This document shows, piece by piece, positions 26,722-34,699 of a stretch of 64,000 nucleotides of DNA (its first letter is position 1; every line of letters starts with the position of its first letter). This DNA is from Nocardioides yefusunii. Its GTDB lineage: Bacteria > Actinomycetota > Actinomycetes > Propionibacteriales > Nocardioidaceae. The notes under the pieces are model-generated. The model was not told where the DNA came from. It made no database searches and saw nothing but the letters and a program-made list of their open reading frames with translations. The stretch spans positions 3,224,001 to 3,288,000 of the forward strand of contig NZ_CP034929.1 in assembly GCF_004014875.1 (NCBI RefSeq), in the 5' to 3' direction. The position numbers were made by a program, and so were the translations under genes.

Positions 26722-27591
26722 ATGACGACGCTTTCCGAAGGCATAGACCGCTACCTCGAAGCGCGCGCTCCGAAAGAGTGGCACAAGGCCGAGGTCCGCC
26801 AGCACCGCGAGCGAGTGCGGGAGATCATCGGCAGCAAGCACCGACTGATGGGCTTCTTCCAGAGCGGCTCGTTCCAGCACGGCACCGCAGTGATGCCCTA
26901 CAGCGACGTCGACTACATCGCCCGCATCCACTACGAGGATCGCCCTCAGTCTTCCAACACGATCCTGAACAACCTGCGGGACCTTTTGCGGAGCGAATTA
27001 TGGGAAGCCACCGTCACGGTGAGCCGCCCGGCTGTCACCTTGAACTTCCCCGGCCTCCTCCCGTACTACGAGATCACACCTGCATACCTCGAACGCGGCA
27101 CCACCGACGAGGACCGCGTCCTCCTGATTCCGGCTCCGGGTGGCGGCTGGCGGGAAGCAGCACCCCAGGCTCACAACAAGATCGTCGCCAGTCTCGACCG
27201 CCAGCACGACGGCGACGTCCGCGAGACTGCCCGCCTCCTCAAGGCATGGAAGTACCAGCACAGCGTCTCGATCTCCTCGTTCTACTTGGAAATGCGCGCC
27301 GCCGAGTTCGCCAAGAACCACGACACGGTTTACCCCTTCACTGCAGTCCGGTCCATCGTGACGACGCTGGTCAACCAAGGGCTGCCTGCCATGAACGATC
27401 CCGCCCGACTGGTTGCGCGGATCAGCCCATGCTCCGGGGAATCAGCACGCGCATCGGCGATGGCCGACCTCCGGAGGTTCAAGAAGAGCATCGACGCCGC
27501 CCACTCGGCATGGCTCACCAACGACCGGTGGGAAATGAACGAGGCCCTGCAAGCCATCTGGGGCAGCGACTTTCCGTACAGCGACACGTAG
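26722..27591 (+). CDS. CBASS-type CD-NTase (cGAS/DncV-like nucleotidyltransferase)
   Basis: 289 aa. The nucleotidyltransferase core is clear: SGSFQHGT (residues 48-55, phosphate loop) followed by SDVDYIARI with the metal-binding Asp-62 and Asp-64. The third acidic residue is probably Glu-117 in YYEITPAYL, where most relatives have Asp. The helical C-terminal half (RETARLLKAWKYQHS, SFYLEMRAAEF) matches OAS1-like C-terminal domains. It should make a cyclic oligonucleotide on phage infection to activate the effector encoded 12 nt downstream. ATG 26722 has GGGGGGAA in front; the in-frame TTG at 26701 is less likely. No Cap2/Cap3 ubiquitin-like or HORMA/TRIP13 genes follow, so it fits a minimal type I CBASS. 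Confidence 0.85.
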   Translation: MTTLSEGIDRYLEARAPKEWHKAEVRQHRERVREIIGSKHRLMGFFQSGSFQHGTAVMPYSDVDYIARIHYEDRPQSSNTILNNLRDLLRSELWEATVTVSRPAVTLNFPGLLPYYEITPAYLERGTTDEDRVLLIPAPGGGWREAAPQAHNKIVASLDRQHDGDVRETARLLKAWKYQHSVSISSFYLEMRAAEFAKNHDTVYPFTAVRSIVTTLVNQGLPAMNDPARLVARISPCSGESARASAMADLRRFKKSIDAAHSAWLTNDRWEMNEALQAIWGSDFPYSDT

Positions 27592-27603
27592 GCTCCTGCC
27601 GCG

Positions 27604-28506
27604 ATGACCGACAGTCCCCGGCCCCCGATCTCCGTCCGGCAGAACACCGAGCGTGCCCAGCGCTTTCTCGCCGCGCAGTCCCGGCTGTACACCGACGCCA
27701 AGCGACTCCATGACACCCGGTTCCTCACCGTGGTGCTACTGGCAGCCGTCACCGTTACTGTGGCGCTCGCCTTTCCGGAAGCACGGGTCGTAGTCGGAGC
27801 CGTCGGCGGTGCCACCACCTTCCTCTGGTCATTGCTCGGTGGCGGACGCGAGAAACGGTGCCGGAAGCAGGCCGCCTTCACGCAAGAGGAGTTCGACACC
27901 TACGTTTTCGACCTGCCTTGGAATGTGATGGCGGCCGAGCACCCCTCGCCGACGCTCATAGTCGAGGCCGCCAACCGGTACCAAGGGAACCGAACCAAAG
28001 ACTGGTACCCCGACACCGGGGCCGTCGAGCGCCCCCTCGACATCCTCATCTGCCAGCGAAGCAACCTCGGTTGGGGTGCTTCGATCCACCGCTTCTACGG
28101 AGCCGTCCTCACCGGCTGCCTCGTCGTTCTCGTCCTCCTCGGGGTCGCTATTGCGCTCATCGGTGACCTCAACGCCACCGACGCGCTGGTCTCCCTCGTC
28201 GTCCCCCTGCTAGGACCCGCACGTGAACTCATCGAGATGATCCGTAGCAACCGAGACAGCAGCGAGACCAAGGCCAAAGCAGAGATGAAAGTCCATCGCC
28301 TCTGGGAGCAAGCCCTTCGACCCGGCAGCGCAATCACGGTCTCCGACTGCCGTGCGGTGCAGGACCTGATCCTGGGCATCCGCCAGACCAACGCCCACGT
28401 CCCGGACTGGCTGGATAACTTGCGACGGAGCCACAGCGAAACGTTGATGCAGCAGAGTGCCGAACACCTTGTGGAAGAGGCCCTCCGTCAGGGCAAGGCC
28501 CGCTGA
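27604..28506 (+). CDS. S-4TM family putative pore-forming effector
   Basis: 300 aa. Four predicted membrane segments fall in two pairs: about residues 40-57 and 61-79, then 165-187 and 192-206. Between the pairs is a cytosolic part of ~85 aa (AFTQEEFDTYVFDLPWN, NRTKDWYPDTGAVERP), and a helical C-terminal tail follows. This is the layout of S-4TM proteins, found next to CD-NTases and proposed to open membrane pores on sensing the cyclic nucleotide. The start lies 12 nt after the CD-NTase stop, so the two are cotranscribed. The expected outcome is membrane collapse of infected cells. The function is inferred from family and pairing. Confidence 0.8.
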   Translation: MTDSPRPPISVRQNTERAQRFLAAQSRLYTDAKRLHDTRFLTVVLLAAVTVTVALAFPEARVVVGAVGGATTFLWSLLGGGREKRCRKQAAFTQEEFDTYVFDLPWNVMAAEHPSPTLIVEAANRYQGNRTKDWYPDTGAVERPLDILICQRSNLGWGASIHRFYGAVLTGCLVVLVLLGVAIALIGDLNATDALVSLVVPLLGPARELIEMIRSNRDSSETKAKAEMKVHRLWEQALRPGSAITVSDCRAVQDLILGIRQTNAHVPDWLDNLRRSHSETLMQQSAEHLVEEALRQGKAR

Positions 28507-28646
28507 GGGGCCCAGCCAGAGTCCTGCACGAGCGGTAGACGGCACCTGCGCTCGGGCTCGGATGCAGGTGCTCCGGTGTTCGCGTGTGGGGGCCGGTGGA
28601 GAACACCAAGCCGGGTTCACTGAACGCTCGCCAGCACTCGGGATTA
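28507..28646. other. Right terminal region of the element
   Basis: 140 nt without a gene between the S-4TM stop and the junction. It contains GTTCACTGAAC at 28615-28625, whose ACTGAAC half is inverted relative to the GTTCAGT repeats of the left end. That is consistent with a recombinase arm site. No clear terminator is visible. Confidence 0.5.
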
Positions 28647-28652
28647 CCCCAA
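28647..28652 (+). other. Right attachment core of the element (CCCCAA)
   Basis: Second copy of the junction hexamer. Host yitT coding resumes immediately after it with CGAGTTCCTCGACGG. Confidence 0.7.
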
Positions 28653-29427
28653 CGAGTTCCTCGACGGCGGCATCGTCGGCATCTCGATCATCGCCACCTA
28701 CTGGATCGACATCCCCATGGGCGTCTACATCGGCGTCCTCAACCTGCCGTTCCTGATCCTGGCGTGGAAGGCCGTCGGACACCGTTCGGCGGTCCGTTCC
28801 GCGGTCGGCATCATCACGCTGTCGGTGGCCACCACCCTCCTGCACCACATGCACCCGATCACCGACCAGTCGTGGCTGGCGCTGATCTGCGGCGGCGCCA
28901 TGATCGGCGTCGGCGTGGGCGTGGCCCTGCACCACGGTGGCGCGCTCGACGGCACCGAGGTGCTGGCCACCGTGCTGGCGGCGCAGACCAAGTTCACCGT
29001 CGGTCAGCTGATCCTCTACGTGAACCTGGCGATCTTCGCCCTCGCCGGTTTCGTTATCTCCTGGGAGTCGGCGCTGCTCAGCGCGGTGCTGTTCTACGTC
29101 GTCGTCAAGGACCTCGTCGACCAGATCGCCCACGGTGAGTCCGGAGCCCGACAGGTCCGTGTCACCACCCGTCACCGCGACGAGATCGCCAAGCTCGTCA
29201 CCGGCCACACGAAGCGTCCCGTCGTGGTCTCGAAGCAGCTCAAGTACCACGGCGACATCGACCTCTGGGAGGACGTCTGGGTGATCACCTTCGCCACGAC
29301 GCGCCTGGAGGAGGCGGCGATCGCGGAGGAGATCGAGGAGATCGACCCGCGCGCCAACATCACCTTCTCCGACATCGCGAACCTGCACGGTCCGGTGGCG
29401 GAGAAGCTGGCCAACGGTCACCACTGA
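28653..29427 (+). pseudogene. 3' fragment of yitT-like gene (DUF161 + DUF2179)
   Basis: It continues the 5' fragment at 20521-20684. EFLDGGIVGISIIATYWIDI, PFLILAWKAVG and HHGGALDGTEVLA are DUF161/YitT landmarks with five further helices. The C-terminal DUF2179 part (VWVITFATTRLEEAAIAEEI) closes the protein. The rebuilt gene codes for 312 aa, a usual length for the family, with no other defect seen, so the insertion looks recent or maintained. The remaining 3' part has no recognised start signal inside the element. Confidence 0.85.
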
Positions 29428-29434
29428 CCCCCTC

Positions 29435-29493
29435 GCACCCCACCGGATTGAGTCGTGTTTCGGACGAAATGACGACTCGAACCGGTGGGGTGC
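29435..29493. repeat. Palindrome, CCCCACCGG family, copy 2
   Basis: Arms of 22 nt beginning GCACCCCACCGG pair with their mirror image, apart from one mismatch and one wobble. The arm resembles 16953-17007, but the interior differs. It follows the yitT stop and precedes the lipase-like gene, so it probably terminates yitT transcription. Confidence 0.8.
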
Positions 29494-29563
29494 GGCGCAA
29501 TTGCGACGCTGACGACACCCGCACGTCACGTGGTTGTCGCAGCCGGCTGGTAGACCGTGAGTC

Positions 29564-31225
29564 ATGGCTTGGGCACTTCTCTACCTCCACGGCGTCGGCG
29601 ACGCGGTCCGCAACGACGCCTGGTACGACTCGCTGCACTCCTCGCTCGAACGCCACGGCATCGAGGTGCCGCCCCGGGCGTCGTCGAGGATCATCGCCCC
29701 CGACTACGTCGAGCTCCTGAAGTTCCCGCCCGCCGAGGGCGGTTCCGCGCCGACCCGCACCGTCAAGGACACCTCCCCCAAGGACGAAGCCCTGACCCGA
29801 CGGGCCGAGTACGCGCGACGTCAGGCACGGTCGGTCTCCGAGCTCACCGGCACCGTCGACTCCCGCGGCCTGCGCAACATCGCCGGCGGCATCGACCTGG
29901 CCCGCGTCCCGCTGCCGCGCGACCTCCGCGACAGCCGCCACTACCTGCGCAACGAGGCGTTGCGTCGTGCGGTCCTGCACCGCGTCCTGGGCTCGTTGGG
30001 CGGGCACCGTGACCTCGTCGTCGTGGGCCACTCGCTCGGCTCGCTGGTCGCGATCGACCTGTTGCGTCACCTACCGCCGGGCGTGCGGATCCGTCGTCTG
30101 GTGACGTTCGGGTCGCCGGCAGGCGTGCTGGGGCTGTGGAAGTCGTTGCCCTTCCAGCGCGACGACTTCCCGTTCCACCAGGTCGAGGGCTGGATCAACG
30201 TCCTCAACCCGTTCGACGTGATCACCCGCGGTGCGGGCGTGAACCGCCTCTTCCCCGCAGCGGCCGACGTCCGGATCCAGCTCGGAGCCTCGCACTCGGC
30301 CGCGATGTACCTGGGGCATCCGGTGGCCGGCCAGGTGCTCGCCGAGGTGCTGCGACCGCCGCGCACCCAGATCAGCGACGAGAAGGCGCTCGAGGTCGCG
30401 CTCTCCGCCCACGAGACCGACCAGCTCGACGCGCTCGCGTTCGCACACCTCGTCGGTGAACAGATGACTCCCGGCAAGGAGAAGACGGTCCGGGTCCGGC
30501 TCGCGCTGCAGGGCCTGCGTGAACGCACCGGCCGCGCCATGCGCCTGGCCCGCGAGGAACGCGGCGAGCCGATGCCGGCGATGGTGTCGGTCCTGGAGTC
30601 CGGCGACGAACCCGAGTTCCGGTTCTCGCACCGCCCGTTGGAGGAGCAGCTCTTCTTCGCGGTGCTGATGGCGACGTCCAACCCGTTGGCCCCCTACGAC
30701 GTCGACCTCGCGGCCGAGCACCTCGCCGCCGTCGAAGCGCTGTGGACGGCGTACGGCTACACCCGTCCCGAGGCGAAGCGGGTCGCGACCGCGGTCCGCG
30801 AGTCCGCCGGGCAGTTCTCCCGCACCGCCTGGCACCGGCACCTGATGGGCGACACGATCTTGGGCTCCACGCGGGTCTCGTCAATGCTCGGCGAGGAACG
30901 TCAGGGGCTGGTCACGCCACTGACCCCCACCGACCAGGTGCGTTCCCAGGTCCTCCGCCTGACCGCGTTCACCGAGGCGCACCGCTCCCTCGACCTGCCC
31001 GGCGACCGCACCGCCGGTTGGATGACGCTGCAGGCGTGGTCGAGCGAGATCGCCGCCCACCTCAACGACCTCGAGGCGGTCAGCGACCCGGGGTCGGCGA
31101 CGGTGAAGGAACTCAAGGCCCGCCTGCAGATCATCGCCAAGGCCCTCGCGTGGCTCGACGAACGCGGTCTGCTGCCCGAGGAAGAACCCCTGGCCGACGA
31201 CGAGGTGCGCGGCGAGCTGGTCTGA
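29564..31225 (+). CDS. Large alpha/beta-hydrolase-fold protein (lipase-like)
   Basis: 553 aa with no signal peptide. The N-terminal ~270 residues are a hydrolase core: ALLYLHGVGDAV at the oxyanion side, LVVVGHSLGSLVAIDLL with the nucleophile Ser, and a late His in GASHSAAMYLGHP. Residues 280-553 are a mostly helical, charged domain of unknown function, ending in an acidic tail (PEEEPLADDEVRGELV). The substrate is unknown. Confidence 0.75.
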   Translation: MAWALLYLHGVGDAVRNDAWYDSLHSSLERHGIEVPPRASSRIIAPDYVELLKFPPAEGGSAPTRTVKDTSPKDEALTRRAEYARRQARSVSELTGTVDSRGLRNIAGGIDLARVPLPRDLRDSRHYLRNEALRRAVLHRVLGSLGGHRDLVVVGHSLGSLVAIDLLRHLPPGVRIRRLVTFGSPAGVLGLWKSLPFQRDDFPFHQVEGWINVLNPFDVITRGAGVNRLFPAAADVRIQLGASHSAAMYLGHPVAGQVLAEVLRPPRTQISDEKALEVALSAHETDQLDALAFAHLVGEQMTPGKEKTVRVRLALQGLRERTGRAMRLAREERGEPMPAMVSVLESGDEPEFRFSHRPLEEQLFFAVLMATSNPLAPYDVDLAAEHLAAVEALWTAYGYTRPEAKRVATAVRESAGQFSRTAWHRHLMGDTILGSTRVSSMLGEERQGLVTPLTPTDQVRSQVLRLTAFTEAHRSLDLPGDRTAGWMTLQAWSSEIAAHLNDLEAVSDPGSATVKELKARLQIIAKALAWLDERGLLPEEEPLADDEVRGELV

Positions 31226-31264
31226 CCCCAAGGCCTGACCCCAGCCCCTGACTCAACCCCTGGC

Positions 31265-32329
31265 TCAGCCCCGTACCGGCTCCCGGGCTGACGTGGGGAC
31301 GCCCTGCACCTCCAGGTCGAGACCGCCGAGGGTGTTCGACAGCCCTCGGTGCTCCCGGCCCGACCACGCCGCGACGACGGTGACCACCAGGAACACCACG
31401 TAGGCCCAGCCCGGGCCGTCCCACGCGGTGAGGGCGGCGAACGCGCCGACGCCGGTGGCCCACTTCACGACGCGTCCGGGCAGCGCGAGGGCGGGACGGC
31501 GAGCCCGGGTGCGGACCGCGACGGCCCACTCACCGATGGTGCGTCCGGCGAGCAGGACGACGACGAGCTGCAGCAGGCCAGCGGCTCCCCAGGCGATCCA
31601 TGCGTCGAGGTGGTCGTCGAGTCGGGCAGCGTCGCCGGGACCGTAGAGGTGGTACCAGCGCCAAGCAATGTTGACCCCGACGGCGACGATCGAGGTGACG
31701 AGGGCGTCGAGCAGCATCCCCGTCCAGCGTCGTCCGCGGGAGACGTGGGTGGGCAGCGGGCGTCGTTCGGGATCCTTGGTGACGACGAACGCCGAGAGCA
31801 GCGACCCGACCACGGCCCCGAGGGTGTTGGTGGCGAGGTCGTCGACGTCGAACAGCCGGTAGGCGCACTCGAAGACGCCCCACACTCCGGTGTACTGGGT
31901 GGTCTCGATCAGCAGCGACGTCGTGAAGCCGAGGACGCCGGCGACGAGGAAGCCGCGGCGCAGCACCCGTCGGACGAAGAACCCGAAGGGCACGAACAGG
32001 ACGACGTTGAGCACGACCTGCATGAACATCGAGTTCCGGGCCAGCTGACCCAACGACCCGACGCCGCGTTCCTTGACGTCGGCCCAACTCGCGAAGAGCG
32101 TCGTCTGGGCAGGTTGGCAGCTGAACTCGTTGCTCGACGGCAACGGCAGCAGCGTGTACGTCCACAGTGCGACGCCGTAGACGGCCGCGGCCACCAGGGT
32201 CAGCACCGCCCCCAGCCCGAGACGGCCGTTGCGGCGGTACATGACCGCGGCGACGGGGGTGATCAGCAGGACGGCGAGGAACGCCCCGACCAGGATCGCG
32301 AGGAACGCGTTGGAGGCCTGTTGCGACAT
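31265..32329 (-). CDS. VanZ-RDD fusion membrane protein
   Basis: 354 aa with about eight helices. The N-terminal half is VanZ-like: LWTYTLLPLPSS, NVVLFVPFGFFVRR, SLLIETTQYTGVWGVFECAYRLFDVDDLATNTLGA. The C-terminal half is RDD-like: GMLLDALVTSIVAVGVN with the D, and AGRTIGEWAVAVRTR. VanZ proteins can give low-level teicoplanin resistance; RDD domains occur in transport and Na+/H+ antiport contexts. The fusion is known in actinobacteria but has no defined role. Confidence 0.8.
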   Translation of the reverse strand: MSQQASNAFLAILVGAFLAVLLITPVAAVMYRRNGRLGLGAVLTLVAAAVYGVALWTYTLLPLPSSNEFSCQPAQTTLFASWADVKERGVGSLGQLARNSMFMQVVLNVVLFVPFGFFVRRVLRRGFLVAGVLGFTTSLLIETTQYTGVWGVFECAYRLFDVDDLATNTLGAVVGSLLSAFVVTKDPERRPLPTHVSRGRRWTGMLLDALVTSIVAVGVNIAWRWYHLYGPGDAARLDDHLDAWIAWGAAGLLQLVVVLLAGRTIGEWAVAVRTRARRPALALPGRVVKWATGVGAFAALTAWDGPGWAYVVFLVVTVVAAWSGREHRGLSNTLGGLDLEVQGVPTSAREPVRG

Positions 32330-32375
32330 GGCTCCAACCTAGGCGAGCCCACCGGCTGGCCGAAGGATGTCGCGC

Positions 32376-33113
32376 TCAGTCGAGTGCCGCGAATTCCGAG
32401 ACCGCCCCCAGGACGCAGAACTCGTTGCCCGACGGGTCACGCCAACACGTCCATGGCAGGTCGCCCCAGTCGGTGACGAGCTCGGTGCCACCGCGACGCA
32501 GGATCTCGGCGTGGACGTACTCGGCGTCGTCGTACTCGTCGAGGCGGACGTCGAAATGGATCCGGTTCTTCCAGGCGCCCTGCGGTCGGGTCTCGGGCAC
32601 GAGCTCGATGACCGGGCCGACCCCGGTGGGGTGGCGCAGCGAGTGTTCGACGGTGCCCCGGGCGGGCCGCCAGCCGGTGAGCCAGCTCCAGAACTCCTGG
32701 TCACGCTCGGGGACGGCGGAGGCCAGCGGGAACGCAGCGACCTGACCGGACCCGGCGTAGGCGGCACGGTCCTCCAGGACGCAGAACGGGTTGCCCTCGA
32801 CGTCGGCCATCACCGTCCACGCGACCTCGCCCTGCCCGACGTCGAGATGGGTGGCACCGAGTTCTTCGAGACGCTCGACGACGAGTTCGGGGACCAGCCC
32901 GCCGGCGAGGTCGAGGTGCATCCGTAGGGGTTCGGCCGGGACGTGCCCCACCGGCTGGAAACAGAGGTCGAGGTCCTGTCCCGGACCGATGTTCAACCGG
33001 GTCTCGAACCCGTCGGGTGAGTCGGTGAGGTTCTGGGTGCCGAGGGCGGCTTCCCAGAAGCGGCCCAGGGCCCGGGGGTCGACAGCGTCGAAGACGACGT
33101 TCTCCAGATGCAC
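32376..33113 (-). CDS. VOC-superfamily (glyoxalase-like) protein, two domains
   Basis: 245 aa containing two repeated glyoxalase/bleomycin-resistance-like units. The first starts HLENVVFDAVDPRALGRFWEAALG, and the second is around EFWSWLTGWRPARGTVEHSL with IHFDVRLDE. Each ends in a metal-site-like PFCVLED or EFCVLGA motif. GTG 33113 was chosen because family members begin at this strand; the in-frame TTG at 33140 is less likely. The substrate is unknown. Confidence 0.75.
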   Translation of the reverse strand: MHLENVVFDAVDPRALGRFWEAALGTQNLTDSPDGFETRLNIGPGQDLDLCFQPVGHVPAEPLRMHLDLAGGLVPELVVERLEELGATHLDVGQGEVAWTVMADVEGNPFCVLEDRAAYAGSGQVAAFPLASAVPERDQEFWSWLTGWRPARGTVEHSLRHPTGVGPVIELVPETRPQGAWKNRIHFDVRLDEYDDAEYVHAEILRRGGTELVTDWGDLPWTCWRDPSGNEFCVLGAVSEFAALD

Positions 33114-33215
33114 CCGACCACCGTAGGTGGTGGGTCGCAATCAGGGAACAGAACGGGCCGGCCGCAGGTCTCCCCGCGACCGGCCCGGTCGACTCCCGCT
33201 CAGGGCGAGCAGAGC

Positions 33216-34247
33216 TCACTTCCAGCGGTCGAACGCTCCGACGTGCTCGGCGGTCTCGTACAGCGACGCCGGCTGGACCTCGGCGAACAGGTTCGGAGGA
33301 AACCGGCTCACGTAGCCCGCGTACACGTCGCGGTAGAGGTCCCAGTGGATGTCGGGCTGCAGGTGCCGGGCCCGGAACTCCGCGATGGGGATCCGGGCCT
33401 GGATCAGGGCCTCGTGCTTGCCCTCGGCACGCACGATCGCCTTGCCGTCGGGGCCGAAGATCGCGGAACCACCAGCACCGGTGTCCTCGAAGTAGGGGCC
33501 CTTGCGGAGCAGCAGCGCGTTGTTGGCGATCGCCACGTAGACCTTGTTGTGCAGGGCCGTGGAGGCGACGTCGACCTCGGTGAAGCTGCCCGACGCCGTG
33601 CGCAGGATGACCTCGGCGCCCTTGATCGCCAGGGCCCGCATCAGGTCGGGCTCCAGCTGCGTCGAGGACAACGAGATGTTGCCCAACGACGTCTTCGCGA
33701 CCGGCAGTACGGCGTCAGCTCCGTACTTGGCGACGTACTCGTCGAGGACGTCGTAGATGGTGGTCGTGAAGAGCTCGAAGTGGGGGAAGAGTCCCCGGAC
33801 GTTGCGCGCCTTCCAGTGGCTCGCGATCAGTTCGCCGTCCGGACCCATCAGGTTGGTCAGGCTCAGCACGTGGCCGGGCCAGTCGGGGTCCTTCACGTAC
33901 GCACCGAACGCGATGTGGGCCTTGTACTGTTTGGCCTTCGCCGCGATCGCCGCGATCTCGGGTCCGTCGAGCGTGATGCACCGCTCCAACGCCTCCTCGC
34001 GGGTCCAGAGGTCCCACCCCGAGATGGGGAACTCGTGGAACAGCAGGAGGTCGGGGCCCGCGCCGTAGTGGTAGGCGTTGTCGATCAGGTGGAGCATGTG
34101 GGCGAGGTTGTCGTCCATCTCCTCCTTGTTCGCCGCCGGGTGGATCCGGGACTGGGCGACGCCCAACGTCCAGGCGTCCTTGCCCAGCGGCGCGACCTCG
34201 TAGCGGCCGGGAGCGACAGCGCCGGCGGCAACGTCCGGGGTCGTCAT
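33216..34247 (-). CDS. Nitrilase-fold (carbon-nitrogen hydrolase) protein with Cys-to-Ser change
   Basis: 343 aa. Two of the three nitrilase active-site residues are visible: the Glu in LLFHEFPISGWD and the Lys in SHWKARNVRGLF. At the nucleophile position families read C-Y/W/F-D followed by ..FPELxRALA. Here it is SSTQLEPDLMRALAIKGAEVIL, so the catalytic Cys is Ser. The remaining fold (YVAIANNALLLRKGPYF, GGSAIFGPDGKAIVRAEG) is intact. It could be a non-hydrolytic relative or a Ser-dependent variant. It is the last gene of the second ABC operon; the start overlaps the DUF3598-like gene by one base. An imported amide or nitrile may be its ligand. Confidence 0.75.
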   Translation of the reverse strand: MTTPDVAAGAVAPGRYEVAPLGKDAWTLGVAQSRIHPAANKEEMDDNLAHMLHLIDNAYHYGAGPDLLLFHEFPISGWDLWTREEALERCITLDGPEIAAIAAKAKQYKAHIAFGAYVKDPDWPGHVLSLTNLMGPDGELIASHWKARNVRGLFPHFELFTTTIYDVLDEYVAKYGADAVLPVAKTSLGNISLSSTQLEPDLMRALAIKGAEVILRTASGSFTEVDVASTALHNKVYVAIANNALLLRKGPYFEDTGAGGSAIFGPDGKAIVRAEGKHEALIQARIPIAEFRARHLQPDIHWDLYRDVYAGYVSRFPPNLFAEVQPASLYETAEHVGAFDRWK

Positions 34248-34699
34248 CAGGCGATCTTCTTCTCGCGGATGACGGTGCGCTTCACGAGGCGGTCGTCCTC
34301 CATCCAGTGCCAGGTACGGACCTTCTGCTGGCCGTCGCTGGAGAGCTGGATCAGCTCGTAGAGGTAGTTGCCCTCCTTGAGGAGCTCCTTGTACGTCCAG
34401 GTGAGCATGATGGTGCGCTCGTCGGTCTGGTACATGTACCCGGCGATCCGGTCGTCGTCGAAGCGGACCTTCTCGCCGTCGAGCGTGCCGGGGAACTCGA
34501 ACGCGTGCTGACGCCCGTCGGCCCAGGTGTAGGTGTTGATCTGCTTGATGTCGGCCGAACCGTCGGTGGGAGCCCACATCTTGAGGTGGGACGCGTGGCG
34601 GTCGATCTCGTTGCCGTCGGGGTCGAGGTGGACGTACTCGCCCTCCCACTCACCGATGTGCTTGTTCAGGATCGGGAAGGTCTCGTCCCAGGCGTTCAT
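34247..34699 (-). CDS. DUF3598-like lipocalin-type protein
   Basis: 150 aa. AWDETFPILNKHIGEWEGEYVHLDPDG and the regular beta-rich body (RTIMLTWTYKELLKEGNYLYEL) ending in a basic tail resemble DUF3598-type lipocalin-like beta-barrels. It overlaps the ATPase gene upstream by 4 nt and the nitrilase-fold gene downstream by one base. It is therefore tied to the transporter operon and may bind the imported compound. Confidence 0.6.
   Translation of the reverse strand: MNAWDETFPILNKHIGEWEGEYVHLDPDGNEIDRHASHLKMWAPTDGSADIKQINTYTWADGRQHAFEFPGTLDGEKVRFDDDRIAGYMYQTDERTIMLTWTYKELLKEGNYLYELIQLSSDGQQKVRTWHWMEDDRLVKRTVIREKKIA

Larger units (their letters stand above)
20685..28652 (+). mobile_element. Tn554-like tyrosine-recombinase transposon carrying a CBASS-like cargo
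   Basis: About 7.97 kb inserted in a yitT-family gene. In order: a left end with short direct repeats, three overlapping tyrosine-recombinase-family genes, a small HTH/coiled-coil gene, a CD-NTase gene, an S-4TM effector gene and a 140-nt right end. The layout recombinase A, recombinase B, extra recombinase and TnpC-like coiled-coil protein is that of Tn554-family elements. These insert site-specifically with a ~6-bp core and no target duplication. By eye the DNA is less extreme in GC than the host genes on either side. The boundaries were set from the restored yitT frame. Confidence 0.85.

Noticed and set aside
28584..29138. Alternative plus-strand frame across the right element junction
   Set aside because: It is out of frame with the conserved YitT sequence that resumes at 28653.
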